From the NCBI GenBank assembly GCA_041666525.1, contig JBAYGT010000027.1, positions 1 through 17,171 on the forward strand: a DNA stretch of 17,171 bases, given 5' to 3'. The notes under the pieces are model-generated. The model saw only the letters and a list, made by a program, of their open reading frames with translations, was not told the origin of the DNA and made no database searches. Within the stretch, counting starts at the first letter, position 1. Every line of letters starts with the position of its first letter. This DNA is from JBAXTZ01 sp041666525. Its GTDB lineage: Bacteria > Bacillota > Negativicutes > JBAXTZ01. Both the position numbers and the translations under genes were made by a program. Below are positions 1-6,986 of this stretch, one piece after another.

Positions 1-55
1 GAGATGCGATGATGTTCTTTTTTCCTTCGCTCATTGGGGTTCTGCGCTTAGCCAT
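1..55 (-). CDS. IS256-family transposase, N-terminal 18 residues (partial)
   Basis: The minus strand starts with ATG at 55-53, five bases after a perfect AGGAGGT, and reads MAKRRTPMSEGKKNIIAS up to the window edge. Firmicute IS256-family transposases commonly begin with this kind of K-R-T-P-(M/L)-(S/T)-E-x-K-x-N-I-I segment, followed by the helical N-terminal region and a DDE catalytic core, which is not in view. The family call rests on this short N-terminal match and on the IS-like leader. Whether the transposase is intact cannot be judged here. Confidence 0.7.
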   Translation of the reverse strand, partial: MAKRRTPMSEGKKNIIAS

Positions 56-123
56 AAAAAACCTCCTACGATTATTTAAATTTTATCATAGTTGGCTATT
101 TACAGACTTTTTTTCACAGACCC
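1..123 (-). mobile_element. IS256-family insertion sequence, 5' terminal part only
   Basis: Read on the minus strand, this segment holds the start of an IS256-type transposase gene preceded by a strong ribosome binding site (AGGAGGT, 61-67) and about 55 bases of leader. The outer end is probably near 123, where the minus strand reads gggtctgtgaaaaaaagtct; the GTCTGT motif recurs 16 bases further in, and such A-rich ends are plausible for this family. The boundary is inferred, because the other end and any target duplication lie outside the window. If right, the element landed about 14 bases beyond the stop codon of the 406-aa gene and did not break it. Confidence 0.7.
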
Positions 124-137
124 GCATAAAAGCTAAA

Positions 138-1358
138 TCAGCCTTTAGCCAGATCCTTTCCTGCTTGTCTGATCTCGTCATCGTCCGGTTTAGAGATACC
201 CTGGGTTGCACGAAATTTGTCCATATAGTCACCATAAATAGTCAAAAGATCGCTTTGTTCGCTAACCGTCTTTTTTATCGAATAAGCAGTATACAATACT
301 TGTCCGCCGCGAAATATCTTAACAATCCAACTTACATCGGGATCGTTTACCACATTATACGCGTCGTTTACCAGAATTACGGCATCCGGAACAGCTGAAG
401 CATTAATAAGCCAAGCCAAGCCCTTTTGAATTTCGGCGTTGCGTATCGCTGCTTTTAATGCGTCACTGGCCTGTTCATTGTTCTTCTCAGCCTGCTCAAC
501 ACGGTCTTTTACCTGATCGTTCAAACGCTTGGTTGATTCCAGATATTCGGCTTGCGCGCTGGCGTCATCGGGTTTCTCCCGCGCTTTTTTTGCCGCCAAA
601 TCAACCGCGGCAATTTTGTCAGCATCCATATTCCAAGCCCGGGCAACGTCAGTTAACGCCGAGCCAAAAAGTTTGGTCGCAACAGACAGCTTGAACAGCA
701 ACATCTGTGAGTGATAAGTAATGCTGTCGCCAGAGGCTGCCGCACCAACGGTGTTGAACAGACCAGCCATCAAATCATTCGTATCTTTTGAACCGGAATT
801 GGCCGGAATTTTTGTGTCCGCCGAGCTGCTATTCGCAGGAACATTGCCAGTAGCAGGCACGCTAGTTGTTGCCGGAACGGGTTTAGCATCTGGAATAGTA
901 TTCTTATCGTTGAAATCGTTGAAATCGTTCGTATTCAGCAAAACATAAGTGCCTTTAGCCACATCAACACACAAGGTGAAACGACCGCTAACACCCGGTT
1001 GAAAGGTGTCACCTGTACCATGTCTTACCAAATGGTTAATCCAATCCGGCGGATAATTGATATGCAGATTCTGCGGCAATTTATCAATGAAAACTTGAGT
1101 GCAAGGTGTATTAATCTGTTTTACCTGTACCTGCCCGGTACCCTTGGCATCGGTTTTGACATTGTAAACTACTGAATCGTCGCCCATAGGCTTGACATTT
1201 ACGCTGGCATTCGGGGGCGCGCCGGTTACCGCTATTGCCCAGATTTTCCAAGCATAAGCTGCTTCTATTGTTCTAGACATCGCCGTTGCAATCATGATGT
1301 TGGTGAAAAAGGCTATTAATACAACCAGAGTCATCAGTTGCATTTTTCTGATCATCAT
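138..1358 (-). CDS. exported or membrane-anchored protein of unknown function, 406 aa
   Basis: I do not recognise a family. The product starts with a hydrophobic segment (about residues 8-27), either a signal peptide or an anchor. Residues 35-145 form a beta-rich region that could be Ig-like. Residues 146-195 are a low-complexity linker rich in Asn, Asp, Pro, Ala, Thr and Ser with loosely repeated V/I-P-A-T/N units. The rest (about 200-406) is largely alpha-helical and charged (about 245-310), with a hydrophobic stretch near 313-335. The first of two adjacent ATGs is chosen because AGGGG lies about 6 bases upstream. It is the last gene of a three-gene operon, 23 bases after the 300-aa gene, so a job in the cell envelope with its two exported partners is likely. 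The 3' end looks intact although an IS256-type element starts just beyond it. Confidence 0.75.
   Translation of the reverse strand: MMIRKMQLMTLVVLIAFFTNIMIATAMSRTIEAAYAWKIWAIAVTGAPPNASVNVKPMGDDSVVYNVKTDAKGTGQVQVKQINTPCTQVFIDKLPQNLHINYPPDWINHLVRHGTGDTFQPGVSGRFTLCVDVAKGTYVLLNTNDFNDFNDKNTIPDAKPVPATTSVPATGNVPANSSSADTKIPANSGSKDTNDLMAGLFNTVGAAASGDSITYHSQMLLFKLSVATKLFGSALTDVARAWNMDADKIAAVDLAAKKAREKPDDASAQAEYLESTKRLNDQVKDRVEQAEKNNEQASDALKAAIRNAEIQKGLAWLINASAVPDAVILVNDAYNVVNDPDVSWIVKIFRGGQVLYTAYSIKKTVSEQSDLLTIYGDYMDKFRATQGISKPDDDEIRQAGKDLAKG
906..929. repeat. 9-bp tandem repeat in the linker of the 406-aa protein
   Basis: The unit atcgttgaa is present in two full copies plus a partial third (about 2.7 copies). 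On the minus strand it encodes the run Asn-Asp-Phe-Asn-Asp-Phe-Asn-Asp at the start of the low-complexity linker. The unit length keeps frame, so slippage would change linker length without breaking the gene. Confidence 0.8.
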
Positions 1359-1381
1359 ATGCGTCCCCTTATTATTACCGG

Positions 1382-2284
1382 TTAGTCTTTAATTTCCTGC
1401 AAATAATATTCTGTCAAATAGTCTGCCAAACTTCTACTGCCGCTATTAGCGGTTTTTGTTAATATTCCGATTTCGGCAAACTGCATGGTTCGTGCCGAAT
1501 AACTGTAATTCTCGGTATATTTTTTAATTAGTGTTTGCTTTTTGTTATCATACAAGAACATTTCAACACTAGCCACTGCCTGATAACCGTTTAAGGTATC
1601 ATTCAAACTAAGATTAATCTGTCCAATATCGAGATATGTCCAACCGGGATTAGCACGCGCCAGCGTCAGAACCTGAGCCTGAAAATCATCCAGCGACTCG
1701 GCGGTTTTTGTGATTGCAACAGCGTTTGCCGAGTCAGCGCTTACCACAATTATTCCGCTCGCCCGCAAGTTTTCCAAATAACTGCTCTGCACTAACGCTA
1801 CCGCTTCGTCCTCACTCATCAGCATCGTGCCGTTAATTCGCAACACCAGCGCGACGTTGGCCTTGGTATTTGCGGAAGCTTTCAACGCTGCATTGATTAT
1901 CTTTACTTGTTCTTTTACCGCGTGTTGCATACTGTTCGTATCAAGTTGAACATTCGCTACAACATACAGCATTCCACCCGATTGTTCCTGACTCAGTACA
2001 ACCGGTTTACCGACTACGAACAACTGATAATTATTGGCAAAGTATTCCTTCAACGCCGCCTGATCGTCGTTCTGGTCAACAACCATATTAACAACCTTCA
2101 TTACAGCGTTTTTTTCTACATCCAAAAGCGCCGCAGCCAATGCAGCTTTTTGATCACCTTTGACAATCATTGACTGACCGCCGGACTTAACTGATTGAAC
2201 TCCGTCATCAGCGACTGCCGAACCACAAACCAGGATGAGCATCACCAATATCAACATTAACTTCTTAGCAATTAGTTTTTTCAT
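1382..2284 (-). CDS. exported FlgT-N/LPP20-like protein, 300 aa
   Basis: A clear signal peptide (residues 1-25, MKK start, cleavage probably after SAVA) indicates a periplasmic or outer-membrane protein. Residues 30-120 have the pattern of the FlgT N-terminal/LPP20-like alpha-beta fold: a helix rich in Ala, Leu and Lys (KAALAAALLDVEKNAVMKVV), a middle segment with an aromatic residue and Val, then a strand ending in V-x-A-x-V-x-L. Residues 135-230 resemble the CsgG/TolB-N-like second domain seen in FlgT-type proteins (a GIIVVSAD strand and a later Y-L-D-I-G-x-I strand). It follows the 375-aa gene by 8 bases, with its ribosome binding site (AAGGA) overlapping that gene's stop, so the two are co-translated. 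The proteins look distantly paralogous. No flagellar gene is nearby, so a flagellar role is not claimed. Confidence 0.7.
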   Translation of the reverse strand: MKKLIAKKLMLILVMLILVCGSAVADDGVQSVKSGGQSMIVKGDQKAALAAALLDVEKNAVMKVVNMVVDQNDDQAALKEYFANNYQLFVVGKPVVLSQEQSGGMLYVVANVQLDTNSMQHAVKEQVKIINAALKASANTKANVALVLRINGTMLMSEDEAVALVQSSYLENLRASGIIVVSADSANAVAITKTAESLDDFQAQVLTLARANPGWTYLDIGQINLSLNDTLNGYQAVASVEMFLYDNKKQTLIKKYTENYSYSARTMQFAEIGILTKTANSGSRSLADYLTEYYLQEIKD

Positions 2285-2292
2285 ACTATTCC

Positions 2293-3420
2293 TTAACCGC
2301 CATAAGTATATTCTGTGGTCTTGGCGCCCGTTTCATTGCTACCCGCAAGCTCTTTGAGCGGTAAATTTTGTGTCAAAATAGTTTTCACAGCCGGTAATTT
2401 TTTGGCGGTCTCAATATAAAACACATAATCTCCGGTTGCCGTAACCGTTTCATTCAATACGGTACAACCGTTTTGGTCAAAAACACTGACAACTGCGTTG
2501 CGCTGCGCAATTGATAATGCTTTGAAACGAAACAAGTAGTCATTCATATTATCGCCGTCATATTGATTGTCCTGAACCGTATCCACCACCCGGTTAGCCA
2601 GTTCCAGTGCGGCTTTGTTTAATGCCTTTTCCCAAGCCAGCCCTTCGGCTTCATCGGCGCTTCCGGCCGACGCGCTGATGTATTCGCTGAACGGATCAAC
2701 AACATCACTATCGGTACGGATGATCTGCAGACTTGGGCGCACCACCGCCGTATACCATGTGTCATTGACAGCTTTGCTTATCCTTACTGTTTTTATACTG
2801 CCGCGCAAAATTGTCTGGGCTTTAAAATCCTGTTCAGCTAATTTTCGCACTGCGTTATTCAATTGGATATCCGACATATTTCGATAGTTATTATCGATAT
2901 ATTGCATTATTACATCATCGCTCACCACTGCAAATCCTTGCAATCGCAGCTTTTCTGACAAATAATTATTAATATCAAAAACACTCATGCCGCCAGTTGT
3001 TGTCCCGGTTACAGCCACAATAATTTTGCTGCGCTCCTGACGGATTTGTGCCAGCCGGGCTGCCAGATCATCCGCTGTTGCCTTAATCTTGTCCGCGGAA
3101 AAGTCCGCAGTTAATGTGACATAATAAATACCGCCAGTGCGGTGCTTATTATCAATCGAGATTATCGAAACATATCCGAGCGCTTTGGTTTTAATTTCAT
3201 CGCTCAACAGCATTCCGTTAACCACCACGCTCTTGCTAGCCACTAACACACCAATTTGCTGCTCCAACCCTTTGCGCAGCGCGTCGGCTTTGGCGTCACT
3301 GAAAGCTTGGTCAATATTTTCGTTGCTTATAAGCGCGCAACCTTCTATTTGTAGCTGCTCTGCGTGACCGGTCACTGTAAGCAACATTATCAGTACCACT
3401 AGCAATATCAGTTTTCTCAT
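2293..3420 (-). CDS. exported FlgT-like protein with LPP20-like N-terminal domain, 375 aa
   Basis: A signal peptide covers residues 1-20 (cleavage likely after GHA). Residues 22-110 match the FlgT N-terminal/LPP20-like pattern: a leading strand ending in EGCALIS, a helix with D-A-K-A-D-A-L-R-K-G-L-E-Q-Q-I-G-V, a segment with V-N-G-M-L-L-S-D-E-I, G-Y-V-S, and a closing V-T-L-T-A-D-F strand. Residues 130-220 resemble the second, CsgG/TolB-N-like domain (L-x-x-Q-G-F-A-V-V-S-D-D, then T-I-L-R-G-S-I). Residues 220-375 are not recognised. In Vibrio, FlgT proteins with this architecture form the H-ring of the flagellar motor, but similar domains occur in many exported proteins of unknown role. It is the first gene of the operon that continues to 138. 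Its ribosome binding site is weak (AGAGG about 10 bases upstream). Confidence 0.7.
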   Translation of the reverse strand: MRKLILLVVLIMLLTVTGHAEQLQIEGCALISNENIDQAFSDAKADALRKGLEQQIGVLVASKSVVVNGMLLSDEIKTKALGYVSIISIDNKHRTGGIYYVTLTADFSADKIKATADDLAARLAQIRQERSKIIVAVTGTTTGGMSVFDINNYLSEKLRLQGFAVVSDDVIMQYIDNNYRNMSDIQLNNAVRKLAEQDFKAQTILRGSIKTVRISKAVNDTWYTAVVRPSLQIIRTDSDVVDPFSEYISASAGSADEAEGLAWEKALNKAALELANRVVDTVQDNQYDGDNMNDYLFRFKALSIAQRNAVVSVFDQNGCTVLNETVTATGDYVFYIETAKKLPAVKTILTQNLPLKELAGSNETGAKTTEYTYGG

Positions 3421-3441
3421 TCTACACGGCCTCTCATCGTT

Positions 3442-3453
3442 ATTATCGATAAT
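3442..3453. promoter_or_regulatory. 12-bp palindrome upstream of the FlgT-like operon
   Basis: ATTATCGATAAT is a perfect 12-base palindrome in the 82-base gap before the 375-aa gene. On the minus strand it directly follows TAGAAT, a possible -10 element, so it would sit at or near the transcription start and could be an operator. No convincing -35 box is seen at 17 bases, and AT-rich palindromes of this size can occur by chance. This is a weak call. Confidence 0.25.
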
Positions 3454-3502
3454 TCTACCACATTAATATCCAAAAAAAAACAACAAAGAATAATGAGAAA
3501 AA

Positions 3503-4102
3503 TCAGCAACATGCTCCGTCGATTATATAATCCGCGCACTTCCACGGTTGCATCTGCCGCAGATATTCGTCCTCAAGCGGCATCCACTCTTTTTCCCAAA
3601 AATCGCGCAACCCTGCGCCATCTCGTTCAATCCCGCGGCGTAACCGCTCGTCACGCGGACAATCCACCCATATTTTAAAATCAAAGCTATCCCGCAATTT
3701 GCAATGCAGAGAATAGACGCCTTCAACTACCAATATTTGACCGGCGGCAACTTCATCCCAATTGCCCAGCCGGTCGGTCTGCCAATCATATTTTTGATAA
3801 CGCACCGGCAGCCCGTGCCGGTAAGGATGAATCACTTCATAAAACAACTTGTCCAGATCATAATTGCCGCCAACCGCAATTTCTGCGGCAACACGATTTT
3901 TCCGCTCTTGACTTGGCAGGTAAAGATCATCTACATGAATGACTTTCACCCGCAAATCCAGTGTCGCTATTTGATCAGCCAAGGTGGTTTTCCCGGAACC
4001 GCCGCAACCATCGATTGCCAGACACAAACGCCTGCCTTGCGGTATTTTGCAAAAAATCTTTCCAAGCTCCAACAACAGCGTACTATATTCTGTACAATTC
4101 AT
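3503..4102 (-). CDS. uridine kinase-like P-loop kinase, 199 aa
   Basis: This is a small cytosolic nucleoside or phosphoryl kinase of the uridine kinase/phosphoribulokinase type. The Walker A motif is clear at residues 32-40 (GCGGSGKTT), preceded by a hydrophobic strand. V-I-H-V-D-D-L-Y-L (about 54-62) matches the substrate-binding DDFY-like motif, and V-V-E-G-V-Y-S (125-131) the strand carrying the Walker B acid. D-E-R-L-R-R-G-I-E-R-D-G (151-162) is the lid with arginines. At 199 aa it is about the length of short uridine kinases. The exact substrate (uridine, cytidine or another small molecule) cannot be read from sequence. It is divergent from the phosphodiesterase gene. AGGTGA about 5-6 bases upstream supports the ATG at 4102. 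No clear terminator follows it. Confidence 0.75.
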   Translation of the reverse strand: MNCTEYSTLLLELGKIFCKIPQGRRLCLAIDGCGGSGKTTLADQIATLDLRVKVIHVDDLYLPSQERKNRVAAEIAVGGNYDLDKLFYEVIHPYRHGLPVRYQKYDWQTDRLGNWDEVAAGQILVVEGVYSLHCKLRDSFDFKIWVDCPRDERLRRGIERDGAGLRDFWEKEWMPLEDEYLRQMQPWKCADYIIDGACC

Positions 4103-4204
4103 CTTTTCACCTTTGTCATCTTTTAGATATTTTTACAAAAAATAAAGGAAAACACCAACCTGCAGCGAATATTATCATTATAATTAATTTTGAGGTGATT
4201 AACC
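4103..4204. promoter_or_regulatory. divergent promoter region between the kinase and GDPD genes
   Basis: These 102 AT-rich bases separate two genes transcribed away from each other, so both promoters must lie here or inside the genes. On the plus strand a perfect TATAAT (4179-4184) precedes a ribosome binding site GAGGTG (4192-4197) seven bases before the ATG at 4205. No good -35 hexamer is seen 17 bases upstream of TATAAT. TATAAT lies only 20 bases from the start codon, so the leader would be very short. On the minus strand no strong promoter hexamers stand out. Confidence 0.45.
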
Positions 4205-5284
4205 ATGAAAAAACTTTTCCTGCTCGTTTTCCTACTCGTTACATTTGTTGCAACTACTGTTTTTGCAGTGCTTCCAACCGGTTTCGATTTGCAGGCGCAT
4301 CGCGGCGGGCGCGATGCCCGTCCGGAAAACACCCTGCAATCTTTCGCCTACGCTATGGCAATCGGCGTTACCACTTTAGAAATGGATATGCAAATAACTA
4401 AAGATGGCGTAATCGTCATTCGTCACGACAATCACATTCAGTATTTTTTGGCGCGTGACAGTTGGGGCGATTTTTTGACGTTCAACGAAATGCCGGATAT
4501 CCGCACTTGGGATTTTGCTGAACTCAAGAAGTTTGACTTGAGGAGCATGAGCCCTTACGCTCCCTACGGCTATTATGACGCGCACGGAAAAACTCAAAAA
4601 GAGTGTCCGGGTGCCCGCCTCTGCTCGCTCGAAGAAGTCTTTCAGCTAGTTCAGGCTTGGGGTAATAAAGATGTCCATCTGAACATCGAAACTAAGTCCT
4701 ATTGCTATCCGGTCAATCCGCTCAATCCTGATCCCTATGAATGGGTACTCAAGTTTTATGCGCTAGTGCGCAAATACAATATGCAAGACCGGGTAATGCT
4801 GCAATCGTTTGACTGGCGCACGATAAAGATAATGAAGGAAATTGATGCAAGTATCCCCACGGTAGCACTCACCGCTGAGCAACCGCAATGGAACGATGAA
4901 GGCGACGAAGGCCGCTATCTCTGGCTCAACCGCAAACAACCTTCCCCCTGGATGGCTGGCCTGGACATCAAAACTTTCAAAGGTGATTACGTAAAAGCCG
5001 CACACGCTATTAAGGCCGACGTAATTACACCATATTATACCGAACTGACTCCGGAATTGATAAAAGAGGCGCATAGTTTTGGAATGCGCGTTGTTCCCTA
5101 CACCATAAACAGCCCCGATGCGATGCGAAAAATGGTTACTATGGGCGTAGATGGAATAATCACCGACCGGCCTAGCGTTGCACGCAAAGTTCTTGCAGAA
5201 ATGGGCATCAAGCTGCCGGCTCCGGACAGTAACCCCAAGAATAAGCCTTGTTATACCGGTACTGACGCAGTTTATGATAATTAA
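4205..5284 (+). CDS. exported glycerophosphodiester phosphodiesterase, 359 aa
   Basis: The enzyme hydrolyses glycerophosphodiesters, released from phospholipids, to glycerol-3-phosphate and an alcohol. A signal peptide (residues 1-21, cleavage after VFA) places it outside the cytoplasm. GDPD-family motifs are complete: HRGG at 32-35 with R-P-E-N-T at 39-43, the metal-binding L-E-M-D-M at 58-62 (Glu59, Asp61), I-R-H-D with His74, and N-I-E-T-K with Glu162. The barrel closes with G-M-R-V-V-P-Y-T and G-V-D-G-I-I-T-D-R-P. Length is normal for secreted GlpQ/UgpQ-type enzymes. GAGGTG seven bases upstream supports the start. Its last 11 bases overlap the start of adenine deaminase, so the two genes form an operon with probable translational coupling. 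Confidence 0.92.
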   Translation: MKKLFLLVFLLVTFVATTVFAVLPTGFDLQAHRGGRDARPENTLQSFAYAMAIGVTTLEMDMQITKDGVIVIRHDNHIQYFLARDSWGDFLTFNEMPDIRTWDFAELKKFDLRSMSPYAPYGYYDAHGKTQKECPGARLCSLEEVFQLVQAWGNKDVHLNIETKSYCYPVNPLNPDPYEWVLKFYALVRKYNMQDRVMLQSFDWRTIKIMKEIDASIPTVALTAEQPQWNDEGDEGRYLWLNRKQPSPWMAGLDIKTFKGDYVKAAHAIKADVITPYYTELTPELIKEAHSFGMRVVPYTINSPDAMRKMVTMGVDGIITDRPSVARKVLAEMGIKLPAPDSNPKNKPCYTGTDAVYDN

Positions 5285-6986
5285 TATAAAAACCACTATC
5301 GACGCGGCAACGGGACGCACCAAAGCCGATCTGCTCCTGAAAAACGGCAGCGTGTTCAATGTTTTTACTGCCGAATGGATGGCGGTAGATTTGGCCATTG
5401 CCGATGGTATGATAATCGGTTGGGGCGACTATGACGCTGAAAACATTATCGACTGTAGCGGCAAATATATCACACCTGGTTTTTGGGATACTCATGTTCA
5501 TATCGAAAGTTCGACACTCAACCCTGTAGAATTTGCAAAAACCATACTGCCGTTTGGCACTACAACCATTATTTGCGATCCGCACGAAATCGCCAATGTT
5601 TCCGGCTTGGACGGCGTAGAATATATGCTTAATTCTACCGCTGGCATTCCGTTGACTACCTACGTTATGTTACCGTCCTGCGTACCGGCATCGGTTTTCG
5701 AAGCTTCGGCACATACACTGACGGCCGCTGATTTACAAAAATTAATCGACCATCCGCGGGTGCTCGGGCTGGGCGAATTTATGAACTATCCCGGCGTTCA
5801 ACAGGCCGACAACGAAGTGTTGGCAAAACTTGAGCTGGCAAAAAATAAAATCGTCGACGGGCACGCGCCGCAGGAACACGGCAAGCTTCTCAACGCCTAT
5901 CTTTGCGGTGGTGTACGCACCGAACATGAGTGTGTTTCCGCTGGCGAAGCCCGGGAAAAACTCGAGAAAGGCATGTATATTCAAATTCGCGAAGGCACTT
6001 TTTGTCACAATCTCCAAGCCCTGTTACCACTTATTAACGATTACAATTTGCGTCGCTGTTTATTCTGCACCGACGACCGCAGTCCGCATCAAATAATTGT
6101 CGACGGGCATATTAATAGCATCATGGCACAAGCCGTAGCAATGGGGTTACCCCCGGAACAAGCGCTGATTATTGCCACTTTGAATGCTGCCGATTGCTAC
6201 CGGCTTGCCCGCCAAGGCGCCTTGGCACCAGGCTATATTGCTGATGTTTTGATCTTGGATGATTTAAAAACTTTCAAACCTGATACAGTAATTAAGAACG
6301 GCGATATTGTAGTCCGCTCCGGAAAATTAACAGCAACCATCACCCATTCCCGCGCCGGCAGTAATTTGATGAACACCGTAAACATCGCGCCGCTCAGCCC
6401 TGCGCAACTTAACGTTGCCGCTACCCAACCGCTCGCAAAAGTAATCGAAGTCATTCCCTTTCAGGTCTGCACTAAAGAAATATTAGTTGATCTTCCCGTT
6501 ATTGACGGGCTGTTTCAGCCTGATTTAAGCCTTGATGTTGCTAAAATCGTTGCTGTTGAGAGCCACCGCGCAACCAGCTCGGTTGCTGCCGGATTTTTGC
6601 GGGGATTGGGCATAAAAAAAGGCGCTATCGCCCAATCGATAGCGCATGATGCACATAACATAATTGCCTTAGGCATAAGCGACAGCGAAATTATCCACGC
6701 CGTCAATGCATTGGCAGCACAACAAGGCGGCATTGTCGTAGTTGAAAACGGCGAAGTAATTGCTTCGTTGCCTTTGCCAATAGCCGGATTAATGTCCGAC
6801 AAATCTGCCAACGAAATAATCGCCGCGACCACGTTGGTCGAAAATGCAGCCTACTCGTTAGGAATCATTTCCGAATTTAATCCATTTATCAGCCTGAGTT
6901 TTATGAGTTTGTCGGTTATTCCGGAATTGAAACTGACGGTTAATGGTTTGTTTGACACCACCAAGTTTTTGTTCACGCACGTCTAA
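5274..6986 (+). CDS. ade: adenine deaminase, 570 aa
   Basis: This amidohydrolase converts adenine to hypoxanthine and ammonia in the cytosol (purine salvage). The metal-site motifs are present: T-H-V-H-I-E-S-S (73-80), D-P-H-E-I-A-N-V-S-G (102-111), G-L-G-E-F-M-N (165-171), D-G-H-A-P (205-209) and C-T-D-D (275-278). The C-terminal domain typical of bacterial adenine deaminases follows, including K-K-G-A-I-A-Q-S-I-A-H-D-x-H-N-I. Length is close to the Bacillus enzyme. The frame is open further upstream, but the ATG at 5274 is chosen because the N-terminus then lines up with known family members. A start at 5178 would add 32 residues inside the upstream gene. The upstream ribosome binding site is poor, which fits translation coupled to the overlapping phosphodiesterase gene. 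The 3' end overlaps the convergent A3 gene by 4 bases. Confidence 0.93.
   Translation: MIINIKTTIDAATGRTKADLLLKNGSVFNVFTAEWMAVDLAIADGMIIGWGDYDAENIIDCSGKYITPGFWDTHVHIESSTLNPVEFAKTILPFGTTTIICDPHEIANVSGLDGVEYMLNSTAGIPLTTYVMLPSCVPASVFEASAHTLTAADLQKLIDHPRVLGLGEFMNYPGVQQADNEVLAKLELAKNKIVDGHAPQEHGKLLNAYLCGGVRTEHECVSAGEAREKLEKGMYIQIREGTFCHNLQALLPLINDYNLRRCLFCTDDRSPHQIIVDGHINSIMAQAVAMGLPPEQALIIATLNAADCYRLARQGALAPGYIADVLILDDLKTFKPDTVIKNGDIVVRSGKLTATITHSRAGSNLMNTVNIAPLSPAQLNVAATQPLAKVIEVIPFQVCTKEILVDLPVIDGLFQPDLSLDVAKIVAVESHRATSSVAAGFLRGLGIKKGAIAQSIAHDAHNIIALGISDSEIIHAVNALAAQQGGIVVVENGEVIASLPLPIAGLMSDKSANEIIAATTLVENAAYSLGIISEFNPFISLSFMSLSVIPELKLTVNGLFDTTKFLFTHV
6614..6645 (-). terminator. intrinsic terminator on the minus strand, inside ade
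   Basis: The minus strand has a perfect 9-bp stem, GCGCTATCG paired with CGATAGCGC, closing a 6-base loop (ATTGGG), then one C and seven T. This is close to an ideal Rho-independent terminator for transcripts from the right, that is for the outer-membrane array ending at 6983. It lies within the coding sequence of adenine deaminase, where the same bases encode K-K-G-A-I-A-Q-S-I-A. On the plus strand the T tract is upstream of the stem, so it should not stop ade transcription. Confidence 0.75.

Noticed and set aside
906..929. Tandem 9-bp repeat as a CRISPR or other array
   Set aside because: The unit is too short, has no spacers, lies inside a coding region and keeps frame.
3474..3502. T-rich stretch after the uridine-kinase-like gene (minus strand) as intrinsic terminator
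   Set aside because: A long T run is present but I find no stem directly before it.
3421..3502. Full sigma-A promoter for the FlgT-like operon (TTGTTG plus TAGAAT)
   Set aside because: The spacer between these hexamers would be 23 bases, too long, and no better pair is visible.
3704..4401. Plus-strand open frames opposite the uridine-kinase-like gene
   Set aside because: They are shadow frames of a gene with clear P-loop motifs, and their translations look random.
5178..5273. Possible 32-residue N-terminal extension of adenine deaminase from an upstream ATG
   Set aside because: It lies wholly inside the phosphodiesterase gene, is rich in Arg and Ser unlike the family, and the ATG at 5274 gives the normal N-terminus.
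4123..5398. Long open frames on the minus strand opposite the phosphodiesterase and adenine deaminase genes
   Set aside because: They run antisense to clear enzymes, have no ribosome site and no recognisable composition or motif.
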